DNA of 33,622 nt from positions 1 to 33,622 of the forward strand of contig RXOD01003979.1 of NCBI GenBank assembly GCA_005223375.1, in the 5' to 3' direction. Source of the stretch: Amoebophrya sp. AT5.2. Lineage: Eukaryota > Sar > Dinophyceae > Syndiniales > Amoebophryaceae. Numbering within the stretch: position 1 is the stretch's first letter; the number at the start of each line of letters is the position of its first letter. The notes below the pieces were generated by a model. The model did not search any database and was not told the DNA's origin. It was given only the letters and a program-made list of their open reading frames with translations. Positions 1 through 10,600 of this stretch are shown piece after piece. Made by a program: the position numbers and the translations under genes.

Positions 1-760
1 TGAGTTTTTCGCGGCTAAGTCCGAGCACCAAAGTCTTGGGTACGGTTGAGCGAGCTAGAATGCAGATGAAATGAAGATGAATTACAGTGGTTTTGCAAGA
101 TGAAAACAAACATAAAATAGTCCAAAAACAGCCAAGAAGCGTACCAAAAGCCACTACTTTTTGTACGGAAGCGAGTAGGGGAATCGGCCAGAGTCCCTAC
201 TGATGAGTTTCACGCATCGCGCAACCAGCCGGGTGGACGACGGAGAATCAGGTGTTGGCTTTCCTTACTTATCAATAGCATTATGTAAGCAGCAGCGCGT
301 CGCTTGTTTTCGCTAAGATAGAACGAGGTATCTGAACATGACACCACTCGTAGCGCAGTACGGAGCCCGTGCGCTGCATTTTCGCGCACCATTATGGCAC
401 CACCAAGATGCGACAACGAAAAAACTAAAACTACATACAGGCTTGCTGTCAGTGCAGAACCAATGGGAAGCATGACACTCCCACCAGGGAGCGAACGCCA
501 CAGCAAGGGCAAACAGCTGGCGGCCCAAACGACCAGGCGCTCGTCGTGACTTGGATGGCGAGCAATGGACTTTCTGGGAGCAACGCGCGTATCTGCGGCG
601 TCATCAGCCGGGTGCAAATGCTGTCGCGCATCATGCGGCTGTCGCGATCCTAAAAAATTCCAACGTTCAACTTGATTCACCTTCTTATCTCCACGGAAAT
701 ATCAGGAGTTAGTTCCATTCTGATCTTATCAATATTGTATTTTTGAAGTTTAGAAAATGA
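1..760. other. Intergenic or non-coding stretch, no convincing gene
   Basis: No reading frame here has the composition of the genes downstream. A 156-codon frame on the minus strand (210-680) is open, but it has no recognisable domain, no conserved motif and no partner exon, so I do not call it. The sequence is moderately AT-rich compared with the coding blocks. Confidence 0.4.
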
Positions 761-982
761 AAATCAGCACTAGCAGTCTTCTCCTTCGATCGTAAATTCC
801 ATCCTCAAAGACAGCGGAGAATCGCGAAGGCGAAAAGACAGGGCGCAAAAATAGCTTCATACTTTTCAAAACTCTCCACCTACGCAAAGAAACAAATAGA
901 TCGCACTTTAACCACTCCGCACGGACCAGACACACCTTCGAGTACAGTGCCACGGTACGTTGAGCCGGGGCCGGCCGAGAGC

Positions 983-1255
983 ATGCGCCGCGAACTGGCG
1001 CTGCGCACGGCAGTGAACAAGCTGGAAAAGGAAATCGATACGGAGCTGGAACACCGGGACCGCCGCCGTCGGTACTTGGACGCCTTGCGGATCCGCGGCC
1101 AAAAGGAGAAATGGTGCTGGCGCTGCCACTCGCACCAAACCTTCACCGGAAGTTACGAGATGTGGGGTCCGCGGGTCGAGCACGTCTGGAAGTGCGCAGG
1201 CTGCTGGCAGCACCTGCTGGCAGCACCGAGTGCGGCCAACGGGTCCAGTCACTAA
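983..1255 (+). CDS. Small zinc-ribbon-like protein or terminal exon
   Basis: A 90-residue product from ATG 983 to TAA 1255. The first half is a charged, probably helical stretch with heptad-like hydrophobics (ALRTAVNKLEKEIDTELEHR). The second half has two paired-cysteine knuckles, WCWRC and WKCAGCW, about 22 residues apart and framed by tryptophans, which is the layout of a zinc ribbon. The frame is open upstream to 761 but has no ATG there, so this could equally be the last exon of a gene whose earlier exons I cannot place. No family is recognised. Function is unknown; binding of nucleic acid or protein through the ribbon is only inference. Confidence 0.45.
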   Translation: MRRELALRTAVNKLEKEIDTELEHRDRRRRYLDALRIRGQKEKWCWRCHSHQTFTGSYEMWGPRVEHVWKCAGCWQHLLAAPSAANGSSH

Positions 1256-1878
1256 GGCTGAAGCTTTTCTGCGCACGAAAGTTGGAATGATAAAAATTTG
1301 TTGGTATCAGAATCAATATGAATAGACTTCCTATGACGAAGCTTGTCTACTCGCTTGCTCTTTCGAAACAAAAACCACCGCTGATAATGTATCGAATCGC
1401 CGCTGATAATGTATCCAATTACTTCGGTCTCGACCGGCTTACTGCCATCTCGATGGCTTTCATCCGTGAACTCCGCCAGAAACTCCAAAAAAATCATCAG
1501 AGGCACAAGAGTATCTTCGGACTTTTCCGTTAGTGTTCTGGGAGCGGTGAGAGAAGGGCAAGGTGAGCACGAACGACATTCGTGGTGAGCGAGGCGAGCC
1601 GCATACTGCGGCCTATTGCCTAAAGTATTTCTTGCTTTTTTCGTGTTTCTCGGTGCGTCGCGACACCGCCCAACCTAGCGGGGGCATTTCCCCAGTTTAC
1701 TTCAGTCAGTTCCAGTTCACTTCTTTCTCAGGCTTAGTGCGCCTCTTCTCGCAGTAGCAGTATTAAGTCACACTCACCAGCCTTATAGGCTCGCATTTAC
1801 TTTTTAGTATGTCCTTCCCTCGCTCACGTCCGCCGGCTCCCTGGGTTGAGCTCCGGCTCCCCGACGTCGAAGTACTCC

Positions 1879-1953
1879 TTCGACCGGGTGGCGTTGTTAC
1901 GGCTCGCCGACTGTCTGCGACCGGGTGGCGGGATTTCGGGCTCGCCGGTACAC
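1879..1953. repeat. Degenerate 37-nt tandem duplication
   Basis: Two adjacent copies share CGACCGGGTGGCG and then CTCGCCG with a few changes; the period is about 37 nt. The period is not a multiple of three, which argues against the overlapping open frames being constrained proteins. Confidence 0.55.
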
Positions 1954-2289
1954 CTGCCGAAGCCGTTTGTGGGAGCGACACGCTGTGGAGCAGTTGCTGC
2001 AGGCGCGGCCGGTTTGCCGCTGCCTTTACCGTCGCGCTATGTGCTCCGTGCGCTGACGTCCTTTCTACTACTTTCCATCACTCTCGCACGCATCAGGGCA
2101 CGAGCATCTCGTTTATTTTCATGTCTCGTTAGCGTACAGTACTCGTAGCGATGCGAGGTGGGAAAAGGACGTCTGCGTGCGAACGCTGCGATGGAGCCCG
2201 AAAGCAGAGCTCGGGCCACACCGCGCCAGCTTCTCACGGAATCGCCGCTCCTCGCCAGCTCCTTCGGATTATGGCTCCTCACCAGCGGA

Positions 2290-2377
2290 TGACGCAAGCT
2301 GCGAAGTGGCGCGGAGCTGCAAGGAACTGGAACGATTCCGATGAAACGACTGACGCAAACTTCGAATTGGCGCGAAA
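2290..2377. repeat. Two degenerate copies of a 26-nt direct repeat, 61 nt apart
   Basis: TGACGCAAGCTGCGAAGTGG starting at 2290 recurs at 2351 as TGACGCAAACTTCGAATTGG, each followed by CGCG. About five positions differ across 26. Confidence 0.5.
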
Positions 2378-2710
2378 GGACCAGTTACAATTTGTAGCGG
2401 CGCTAGTACGCGTGCGCGCCAAAGTATCGATGATGAATATGAATGAACTCGGACAGCCCATGGCGTCTCTCTGTTCATCAGTCGTTCCAAGCTGGTGAGA
2501 TAGAGTGGCTTGCACTTGTTTAAATATCAGCCGTGTTCGGGGATTATGCACTTGATTTTGCGGCTGCAGCTGTCTGCTCTTTTTTTCTCTCCGCGATGGA
2601 TTCGGTCGGGACGAGTCGTTTTTGTGTTACTTTTTTTGTCATAGAGTTTGATCTGTAACCACCTGCGCAGCAATAGAAACTCATGATGCTACGCGAAAAC
2701 TAGTATGCAT

Positions 2711-2852
2711 GTTGTGAATCAAGAGGGAGGCGGAAACCTCAGAAAACAGCTACAGAAACACTCTCGGACCCTATGAGTTTCTTCTGCATTTCCGCGTAGC
2801 CGATCCGTTCTTGCTTAGTTCTTCATCGCTTGCCCCCTTGATTTTTCACAAC
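2711..2852. repeat. Imperfect inverted repeat with about 105-nt spacer
   Basis: GTTGTGAATCAAGAGGG at 2711-2727 pairs, with a small bulge, with CCCCCTTGATTTTTCACAAC at 2833-2852. This could be a remnant of a small inverted-repeat element. No target duplication was found by eye. Confidence 0.4.
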
Positions 2853-2930
2853 GCAGCAATGAGGTGTAGCATGATCGCCACTACGTACGTCGCTCCAGTG
2901 TATGAGACAGAGGTAGCTGATTAGCTTCTA

Positions 2931-3402
2931 TTCGAAAAAGGATCCGATCACTCGAAACCTGCTCACAATTGCGGAGCAGCTCTCCAAAACTCGCAGCGGT
3001 CGGGAACCAATCACGCTGGCTGCCTCGTCTGCGACTCAAGCACCGGCTCCGGCGGTGCCACCGCCAGCCCCAGCCCCAGCCCCGGTTGTGCCGGAAACCC
3101 AGCGAATCTTCGCGCATTCGAGGAACGGTCTATTTTGCAGCTGATTTCTAACAAGACCGATCGCAGCAATGCGGAAAAAAAAACATGTGGACGCCCGGCC
3201 GAGAACCGGCACAAGCCCGCTTCTCAACCCAAAGAAGCAGCACTCTGCTGCCGTCGACACCCTCGCCGTTCCTGCCGGGTGGAAGTCAAATCATGGCTCC
3301 GCCACCACCTCAATCGAGAAGGAGCGAGCTCACGAGCTTCGACGCCAGGAGCCCGCCGGCAGCTGCCAAAACTTATTTACGGGCGCCAACGCAAAACCAC
3401 AG
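2931..3402 (+). CDS. Possible upstream exon(s) of the 3505-5241 gene (uncertain)
   Basis: From about 2938 one frame reads as a plausible protein segment with a Pro/Ala-rich stretch (APAPAVPPPAPAPAPVVPE) and stays open to about 3143. From ATG 3169 another frame runs to a good donor, CACAG|GTATAA, with its exon end at 3402. That frame is in phase 0 with the strong acceptor TCTTCTTTTCAG ending at 3540, so splicing would join it to residue Asp13 of the next gene. All three frames are open over much of this interval, so frame and exon limits are not settled. Transcript data would be needed to choose between these exons and a simple start at ATG 3505. Confidence 0.3.
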
Positions 3403-3504
3403 GTATAATTTACTGTCATCAGTCGAAGCCGTAGCCAGCGTCTTGGTGAAGGCAACTGTCATTGCCCGACCTTTTTGGGATAGAAACTAGTTTCTGCTAG
3501 CGAG

Positions 3505-5241
3505 ATGCCCAGCAGTATCACTTCTACATCTTCTTTTCAGGATTGCGGCCGCGACTTTTACGGAATGGACCGATTCTCCGACAAGAAGGAGTGCGTCGAA
3601 TCTCCTCGGGCCGCGCTCCGCTTCGTGTCTCCGCTACCACGGCCTGGGGCCCCCAAACACGCACCGTGTTCCACTTCAAAAGCAGCACGCGAGAGGAATG
3701 CGACCTCAACCACAGTCACAGCAGCAGAGCGCGTAGGGGGTTATCAAGTGCCAGCAATCCGTGTGCCGGCCCGGAAGGGCAAACTACAAATCGGGACACC
3801 AAAGAGCTCCATTTCTAATGGCAGCCCTGCAGCAGCATCAGCACCAGTCCTCACTCCCGACGCCATTCCTCGCCGCACTCAAAAGCAGCCCGCTGAAGAA
3901 TACAACGAAGTGTCGCCACTCGCATTCAGCCCGCCGTATCGTCGCTCTACGCCATGCGAACCCCAAAACAACGGTCACGCGGGACCGCGGCGCAGCGGTT
4001 TTGCTTCTATCCAGCCGGTGGCGCCACAAGTAGATGACAGAGACTCACACTCCGAACGGCTCTGGCTCCCACATGCCAGCGAGCTCGGAAATTCGGCAGA
4101 CGAGGCGCTCTCCGAATTCGACAACGCGGGCTCGGACGCCGCTGAAGATGTCGACGATGGCAACATCGCAGACATTGATGCCGAAATAGCTGCGGGCCGG
4201 ACAGTGGACGACGCTGAAAGCGAGGACACGGACGAGGCGGGCGGTACGGTTATTCCGCGCGCTAAGTTCATGGTGTGGATTCGGGAAATTTTGGCGAATC
4301 CAGCGCTGCAGGTCAGTGGGAAAGCGATAAAACTCCAGAAGGACACCATAAAATTGCTACACCAACTGACGGAGAGGCATATGGTGGAGGTTATAGACCA
4401 AACCGAAAGGATCAAGTCGGACCTCGCAGCTGGTGGGCTACCTCGCTTCTTAATCACGGGCGAACCAACCTTCCGCCGTACTCCAGTGAAGAAGCCGGTC
4501 TACCATCATTATGAGCAACGGCTGGGAGTGATCGCGCGCCGCTACCACTGTTCGTACGACCCGGTCGGAGGATTCCGCGAGGGTGACATGGAGACGTTGC
4601 GGGTCTTTCTGCCTCATATGACGACGAGCGAGATACGAGCTGGCTTCGAGTATGCAAAGCGAGTCATACAGGAATCGGCACCCGAAGGCGACGTTTTTAA
4701 GGAGCGCTTTCGCAGATACCATGGCTATCCGCAGCCGATGAAGCGCAAGAAAAAAGCGGCGAAGGGCGCGGTCAGTAGCGCCGGAGATGCGGATGACTCA
4801 GGTGGACTCGCCATTGACTCCGTTAGTGCAGAAGACTCCTCGGCGGAGCAGCTTGCGCCGGGCTTTCACGACATGACGGCCGCTCTGGACAGGCATGTTC
4901 AGCCACGGAAGCAAAAGACATCCGCAAAGTCAGTGAAGCAGAGCTCGGCTTCCGCGTCCGCCAAAGTAACGCGCAGTGGCGCCAGTGGCTCGAGAAAGCC
5001 GTCCGCAGCAAGCTGTGCCGTTCCGCCTGCTTGCCCTGCAAGTAACAAAACGCAGCAGCAGCGAGGGGTGAAGAAGATGGCGGCGCGCAGCAGCAGGAAG
5101 ATGGCGATGAAAAAAATGTCGGCAATGAAAAAAATGCAGTCGCGCAAGATGGCTACTGCGATGAAGAAACACTCTGCGAGGGGACGATCGACTGGTGGGG
5201 GTTTAACTGGGCGAGGCTCGTCTTCGGCGAAAAAGAACTAG
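3505..5241 (+). CDS. Basic nuclear-type protein with histone-fold-like segment and MKK-rich tail
   Basis: A 578-residue frame from ATG 3505 to TAG 5241; if the acceptor ending at 3540 is used, the exon starts at Asp13 instead. The first 200 residues are low-complexity and Ser/Pro/Arg-rich, followed by an acidic stretch (about 205-245). Residues about 255-306, beginning FMVWIREILANPALQVSGKA, have a short helix, a loop and a long helix with spacing like the H2B core. Residues about 331-411 form a second ordered block rich in aromatic and charged residues (KPVYHHYEQRLGVIARRYH). The tail, about residues 520-578, is a run of Met-Lys repeats such as AMKKMSAMKKMQSRKM, as in DNA-binding tails of dinoflagellate basic proteins. 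A chromatin role is inference from composition; the histone-fold likeness is by eye only. Confidence 0.7.
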   Translation: MPSSITSTSSFQDCGRDFYGMDRFSDKKECVESPRAALRFVSPLPRPGAPKHAPCSTSKAARERNATSTTVTAAERVGGYQVPAIRVPARKGKLQIGTPKSSISNGSPAAASAPVLTPDAIPRRTQKQPAEEYNEVSPLAFSPPYRRSTPCEPQNNGHAGPRRSGFASIQPVAPQVDDRDSHSERLWLPHASELGNSADEALSEFDNAGSDAAEDVDDGNIADIDAEIAAGRTVDDAESEDTDEAGGTVIPRAKFMVWIREILANPALQVSGKAIKLQKDTIKLLHQLTERHMVEVIDQTERIKSDLAAGGLPRFLITGEPTFRRTPVKKPVYHHYEQRLGVIARRYHCSYDPVGGFREGDMETLRVFLPHMTTSEIRAGFEYAKRVIQESAPEGDVFKERFRRYHGYPQPMKRKKKAAKGAVSSAGDADDSGGLAIDSVSAEDSSAEQLAPGFHDMTAALDRHVQPRKQKTSAKSVKQSSASASAKVTRSGASGSRKPSAASCAVPPACPASNKTQQQRGVKKMAARSSRKMAMKKMSAMKKMQSRKMATAMKKHSARGRSTGGGLTGRGSSSAKKN

Positions 5242-5802
5242 TTTCGCGGCGAGGATATGGGCGAGTCTTTCGCTGCCGAACTTTACGAAGTGACATCGTG
5301 TCTAATTGATTCACATAGATTTAAACGACCTAGGGGCACACAAGATTTACACGCAGGGGGATTCATACATTTGTACATGATCAGAAACAGTTGGCTCCAC
5401 ACAGTGAACAGCTGCACGGAGGAGGTGCAGCAATGACCTCACAGCGAAAAATAGTTTCGCAGTACTAAATGTTGAACATCAAAGTGTTCCACTGCTTTCA
5501 TCTCCTTGTCCATGAGCGTCATCGTGTTTCTTTGTCTGTGTGCAGTTCAATCGATGGTTTTTGGGGCGGGGGATCGGGATGTATTTCTTTGCGTGTTTTC
5601 TTTCCCATGATGATGATGAGCGTATCCCGCACTCGTACATAATGAGGATCATATAAGTAAGTGTAGAAGCAATAATGAGTAGCACATATAATTGAGTATA
5701 AAAAGTAGAAGGGTTTACATCGATAATGCGCATTGGGTTGTGACGCCGCCAAAGAACATCTTCGCGACGCCCTCTGCGCGGCGCGCCACCTCTGCGACGA
5801 TT
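5242..5802. other. Intergenic region between two + strand genes
   Basis: About 560 nt with no convincing gene. It is AT-richer than its flanks and contains a G-rich run near 5563-5575. The minus-strand frame at 5479-5925 has no recognisable features. The likely promoter of the next gene lies at its right end. Confidence 0.4.
5697..5705 (+). promoter_or_regulatory. TATA-like motif upstream of the 5803 start
   Basis: TATAAAAAG lies about 100 nt upstream of ATG 5803, in AT-rich sequence. Dinoflagellates often lack canonical TATA boxes, so this is a weak call based on sequence and distance alone. Confidence 0.2.
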
Positions 5803-7288
5803 ATGGTGGGCAGTGCAGACGACGAAAGCAAAACGAGCAAGATTCCTCGAGCACAGCATCTCACGCCGTTTCAGACCCAGCATCAAGAGTATCTCCGCGC
5901 GCAACAGAGCCGCAAACAAAATCAAACGGCTGGCGCGCCCACCAAGGCAGTGGTGAAGAGATCCACGAAGAGACCGTCTCTTGGTTCTGCTCGTCCATCC
6001 TCTCTTCCTGCTCCCGACGGGGCGGCTGCGCGGCGACGACGTGCCGGAATTATCGCCGTATCAGACACGATTCCTCGCGCAGCGAATCATGGCGAAGCAG
6101 CTTTTCGCCCCGACGCGCGAGCATCCTCGCGGCCAGCTTCATCTTCACATCTTCCGACACGTCGCGCGGCGGGGATACAGCCAGCATCCGAAACGGCACT
6201 AACTAGCAGCGTGGTTGCGGACAGCGGCAGGCGCAGGGACGGATCAGCTGGAAATCGGGTTGACGGCCAGGGAGTCTTGGGGTCTTCCTCCCCCCCCAGG
6301 AGATCCGAACGCGTATCAGTTGAAGACGACCTCGCCTCCCCGCGGATTGCGCAAGCGGAATCTCCGCGCCGACTCTTCCAGCGCGCACGGGAGCGCATCC
6401 GTAGCGCCGACTCTTTTCTCGACAAAGGCGATGGCGAAGCTTCCGACGACGAGACCGAGGAAATGAAAGACCAGCGAATGGCGGACCTGTTTTTTTCCCC
6501 GGAGCCCGCTTTATCTGACGCCGAACAGCAAGCGGAAAAGTATCTTGCGCATTTTTGTGTTGCTGAATCGCCAAACGCTCTGCGCGCGGCGCTGGAAAAA
6601 AGCAAGTGCAAGGACGTCATCCTGCGGGTGGCCGCCGACGGAACTACACGCGGAATCAGGGAGCGTGATAGAAGAGTAAACGAAGGGGCCAAATGGCTCG
6701 CGACGTCAGTCTCCGCCTGGTTTGGCAGCGCCGACATTCCGCCGGAGGATTGGCCTTCGTTTTCGAGTTTACCCGTGCACACCAAGCTTACCCCAACAGC
6801 CAAACGCATGCAGCCAGAACACCAGCACCTCAAACCGAAAGAAAGGGATGGCTTGCTGCTCAGCGACGTTGTCCTCGAGTACCTGCGCGTGATCCCGGAA
6901 ACAAGCAGAGTCCTCGTCATTTACTGCGGGGATGGCGCAGAAACGAGCATGCTTTTAAATAGCATGGTCGTGGTGGGAGAAAGAGTGGAAAAGGAATTGC
7001 CGCTCCTGCGGTACTATCCGTATCACCACCTTTGCGACGTCCACGCGACAGCCCTCGTCTCGAAGCAGATGATCGAGACCTTCTTCGCGTTGTTTCAGGA
7101 GATGTCGCGACAGGAATTCGAGAGGAAGTTCTACATACAGACGCTGCAAACGAAGGTCGACATTGCCCAGGTTGCGGATAGGGTGAAGAAGCAGTGCGAG
7201 GGATGCATTCAGGTTGTTGACGACGCGGAAATCGACACCGAAATGCAGGCGCGTTACAGGCGTTTCCTGAAAGATGTGCGTCTTGAAG
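5803..7288 (+). CDS. Large hypothetical protein, N-terminal block (probably first exon of a split gene)
   Basis: Start chosen at ATG 5803 (MVGSADDESK); the frame is open further upstream to 5692, but the TATA-like motif lies there. Residues 1-230 are disordered and rich in Arg/Ser/Pro/Ala. From about residue 255 the protein becomes ordered and helical, with a segment RVLVIYCGDGAETSML that has a beta-strand followed by a Gly-rich turn, then charged helices up to about residue 490. The frame runs to TAG 7323, but the last codons look non-coding, and GAAG|GTGCTT at 7288/7289 gives a phase-1 donor that fits the next block. I recognise no family. The Gly-rich turn could suggest a nucleotide or SAM fold, but the rest of such a fold is not evident. 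Confidence 0.6.
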
Positions 7289-7600
7289 GTGCTTGGCTAT
7301 TCATTTGCGTTTCCTTTGACTAGTTTTCTCGACTTGAAGTCACTTCTTCTTCGCTCCTAGAAAGTAAGTGATAGATTCGATCTAACGTGGGCCCTTACTC
7401 TGCACCTGCGTGCAGCGACCCACCGGTGGAAGGAGGAGATGCGTGGCCCTCAATCCTTCGAGAACGCACCGCCGCTGCATACTCGTTGCGAGAATTGGAC
7501 TGAGACTTAGCTTGCGCAATGAATTTTGTTTGTCACGGCTACTTTCATCGATGGATGGGTTCTGCCCGCTTGTATATCAAGTTCATACCTCCACTCACAG
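7289..7600 (+). other. Probable intron (alternative acceptors 7510 and 7600)
   Basis: The phase-1 donor GAAG|GTGCTT at 7289 matches two phase-1 acceptors: CTTAG ending at 7510, and the more pyrimidine-rich CATACCTCCACTCACAG ending at 7600. Either would join the 5803 frame to the 7519-11178 frame without a stop. If no intron is used, the downstream block would start at ATG 7519 as a separate gene. Confidence 0.4.
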
Positions 7601-10600
7601 AAACGTGCGCGGCGTTCCTGGGCTGCTACCCCAAAGTGGTATACCCGACCGACGAGCACGGGAACCCCGCTCCGGGCAAAGCCGACTTCCGATTCGTTGT
7701 ACCGAAATCGCTTGCGACGGATGCACGGTTGAAGCAGATTCGCGACGCGTGGGACGGCGTTTACCGTCGTCTGAAGCTACCGCGGCACGAACGGTGGCTG
7801 ACTTTCGGGAGTGCAGCGCGGAGCGGGGTCGTACAAGACTCGCTGTGCTTCGGGCCAATGGTCTTCCCCAAGGCCAAGCCTTGGCATCTGAGTCCGGAAG
7901 AATGGGCCGACGCCAATGCGGGCTCTTTCAAGACTGAACTGTACATCGGGGCGAAGTTGACTGTTGCACTCATGTTTCAGCCGTTGGACGGGATGTCGGG
8001 AGAATTGCTGACAAAACGAACAGTCTACAAGCAAAACTCTGGACTACGACAACACAACGAAGATTGTTTTCGGGACGGCGGTAAGCTGCTCGAGGAGCCG
8101 CATTTCCAGAACAACACAGCGGTCGCGACGCTGGATAGCGCGCGCGTCACCGCGGCACACAAAAGACGGCTGCGGTCTTCCGCTGTCAACGCTCTTCGGA
8201 CTGGATTCTGTTCCCTCGACTTCCGCGTGACGAGCGGCAACCGGGCGCGGCTAGATACGTGGCAGGAGGAGTATCGGGCCGGAACAGAGCAGGACAAAGC
8301 CGCAGACTTTGTACTTGATGACGCAGCAGCAGCCGCAGCAGCCGGGGAGCCAAATCAGAAGGCCAAAGCAAAAGTGAGCGTGCGGCGAAAGGTGACTAAA
8401 ATACGCACCATCACCGCGCGTCTCAACGTCATCAAACGCTTCCTAAACGAGGAGCGCACCTGGAAAGTTGGAGACACGCCCTCCGACTTCTGCATTGCTG
8501 CGTGGCGGAAGCAGATGCTGAAGGATGCTGGTTTCGAAGAGGGAACGTTGGATTTGGAGCGGCTCATTCCGGTATGGGATTTCCTCTGCGTCGCCGTCTC
8601 CGTCTCGCCCCGGCATCAGGCAGACGTCGAATGCGCCATATCGCAGCTGAAACAAAAACAGCAAGAACTCCGAAGCGCGTTCCGCGGGATCCTTCGGATC
8701 GACGCAAAACACATAAAGCAGATGCTGTCCGTGGAACGGGAGAAAGCAAAAAACTTCGCAGGGTACGGGACCCGGACGGCCGCACCGCCGAAGCAGGAAA
8801 AAGCGAAGAAGACAGACGCTCCGACAAGGCATTCGTGGTGGCACGAGTGTCAGAGAGCTACTGGCAAAAGACCTGGCGAGAGCAAGGAGGACGGGGACCA
8901 CGATGATGAGCACGCTTACCGAGCCGCAGCGAAGGAACACAACGTGAGGAATCAAGAAAAGGCTGTTACTTTTCGCCAGAACCAGGCTGCGAAGGAGCTA
9001 CAGGCGAAACAAACGCTGAGCCAGCGGTACTCAAAAGCAGCTACGCAATTGGAGTACTACAACGTGCTGGAGCGTCGTGCTCGGGAAAGATATGGTGCCA
9101 ACGTTGGGCGCAGTGGTGCTGCTCGGCGGACAAACGCAAAGCTTTCGGAAACAGAAATAGTCCTTTCCCTTCCTGCCCCCTCTACGGGATCCTCCTTCGC
9201 CTCCTCCTCGGCTGCGGTCCTGTATAGCAGGACGGCCATGCTGAACTACATGCGGGATCTTCTCGAGGCCAAGATCGTCCCAAGCGCTGACTACAAGCTG
9301 CTGGAAGTAGTGCGGCTTTATGCGCAGCCGTCCTGCGGCCTGGAGCGAGTAGTAGCATGGCTCGCCGGCGCCCGGAAGGATCAGCTGGAGTGGGAGGACC
9401 TGCAGGAGTATTTGGACGACTACTCCGAGCGCAAAGAGGAGGATGATGAAGCGGAGCTCGAAGCGCTTGAGCACGCGCACCCTGCGGTGCAGGTGTTTTT
9501 TGAGCAGCACCCGAGAGCACACATCGTCCTCGACTTGCGGAACGTCAGGGACCAAATCCAACCGCCAGAAGACCACGAGCGCGCACTCACCAAGAAGCTC
9601 GTCGGGCCGCAGACGCTCCCGGAGGGCGACTGTGTGGCGGTTCTTTGGTGCGATCGGCAGCCTTTCTCCTTCTGCGGACAAATGGGTAAGTTTTTGAGCC
9701 GGACGGGGCCGGAGGTGGTGGAGGTGGAAATCGTGATAGATATGGAAGACGACCTTCTTGCGGGTGACGGCTTCCAGTCGCCAAGGCAAATCGAAATCGC
9801 GCCCGGTCCCCAGTTCGGGCCCCAGGAGTGTGTCGTTCAGTTGCCCGAGCAGTTCCGGTACCGCGACAATTTTTCATCCGCGTTTTGGCGCGAAGCCCTT
9901 CGCAGCTTGGACGGAAAGCAGATTCCTCTTCACGCCGCAGAAATCAACGAGTTTGCGCCTAACGAGCTGCGCGTAATTTGGTCTTCAACCGCGATGGTGC
10001 CGAGTAGCGGGAGCAACAGATCCAAAACCGTCGGAGGGGCGTACGCAGCGGCACCCGCGGCCGTCCCGAAACCAGAGCGAAAACTGGGTGACGAGCTCCC
10101 CTTTCAGCGCCAGTTCCGCGAGCAGGTTGAAGCGGAGGAAAAGCGGATGCGTCAGGCGGGCGGGAACTTTTACCAAGTTCACCAGCTCCGGCCAGTGATT
10201 GAAAAACTCGAAAAGGAGCAAAAGGCGAAAAGGAAGAACAGCTCACGGAAAGCGAAGACGAAAGCTACTGACGGCTCCGCGGCCGTTCCAGGTGCGCAGA
10301 CCACTTCTTCGCAGAATGCACAGGGCGGCGCGATCGCCGCCACCTCTTCATCGGCGGCTGCGGGCAACAGTGCCACTGCCTCGTCCCGTGCCGGTGCCCA
10401 TGCCGCGGCATCGATACTGGGTTCTGGCAAAATGGCAGAAGCAGATTCATCCGGAAACATCAGTCGACTTTACGATCCTCTCTCGGAGGCCGAGAAAAAG
10501 AGACGTCTGATGATGCACCGGGCGCAGCACGAAAAACAAGAGCTCGTGCGTGCCGCGCGGTCGATCGAGTCCGTCCCGGGATTCGAAATCAAAATTCTGA

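Larger units (their letters stand above)
1256..2930. other. Non-coding stretch with short degenerate duplications
   Basis: Several overlapping frames of about 100 codons are open between 1800 and 2500 on both strands, but none has clear coding character. They overlap the two short degenerate direct repeats and lie just upstream of an inverted repeat, all annotated separately. I see no gene that can be supported. Confidence 0.35.

Noticed and set aside
1809..2498. Overlapping + strand ORFs of 100-115 codons
   Set aside because: They overlap in different frames, contain out-of-phase degenerate duplications, and have no recognisable motif.
6087..6920. Long minus-strand ORF (277 codons) opposite the 5803 gene
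   Set aside because: It is a shadow of the + strand gene: Ser/Arg-rich, no domain, and its length follows from the codon bias of the sense strand. The same applies to 9031-9789, 14131-14913 and 18277-19301 on the minus strand.
6900..6960. Possible SAM-binding motif YCGDGAE in the 5803 gene
   Set aside because: Only one Gly-rich loop is visible; no other methyltransferase motifs follow at expected spacing.
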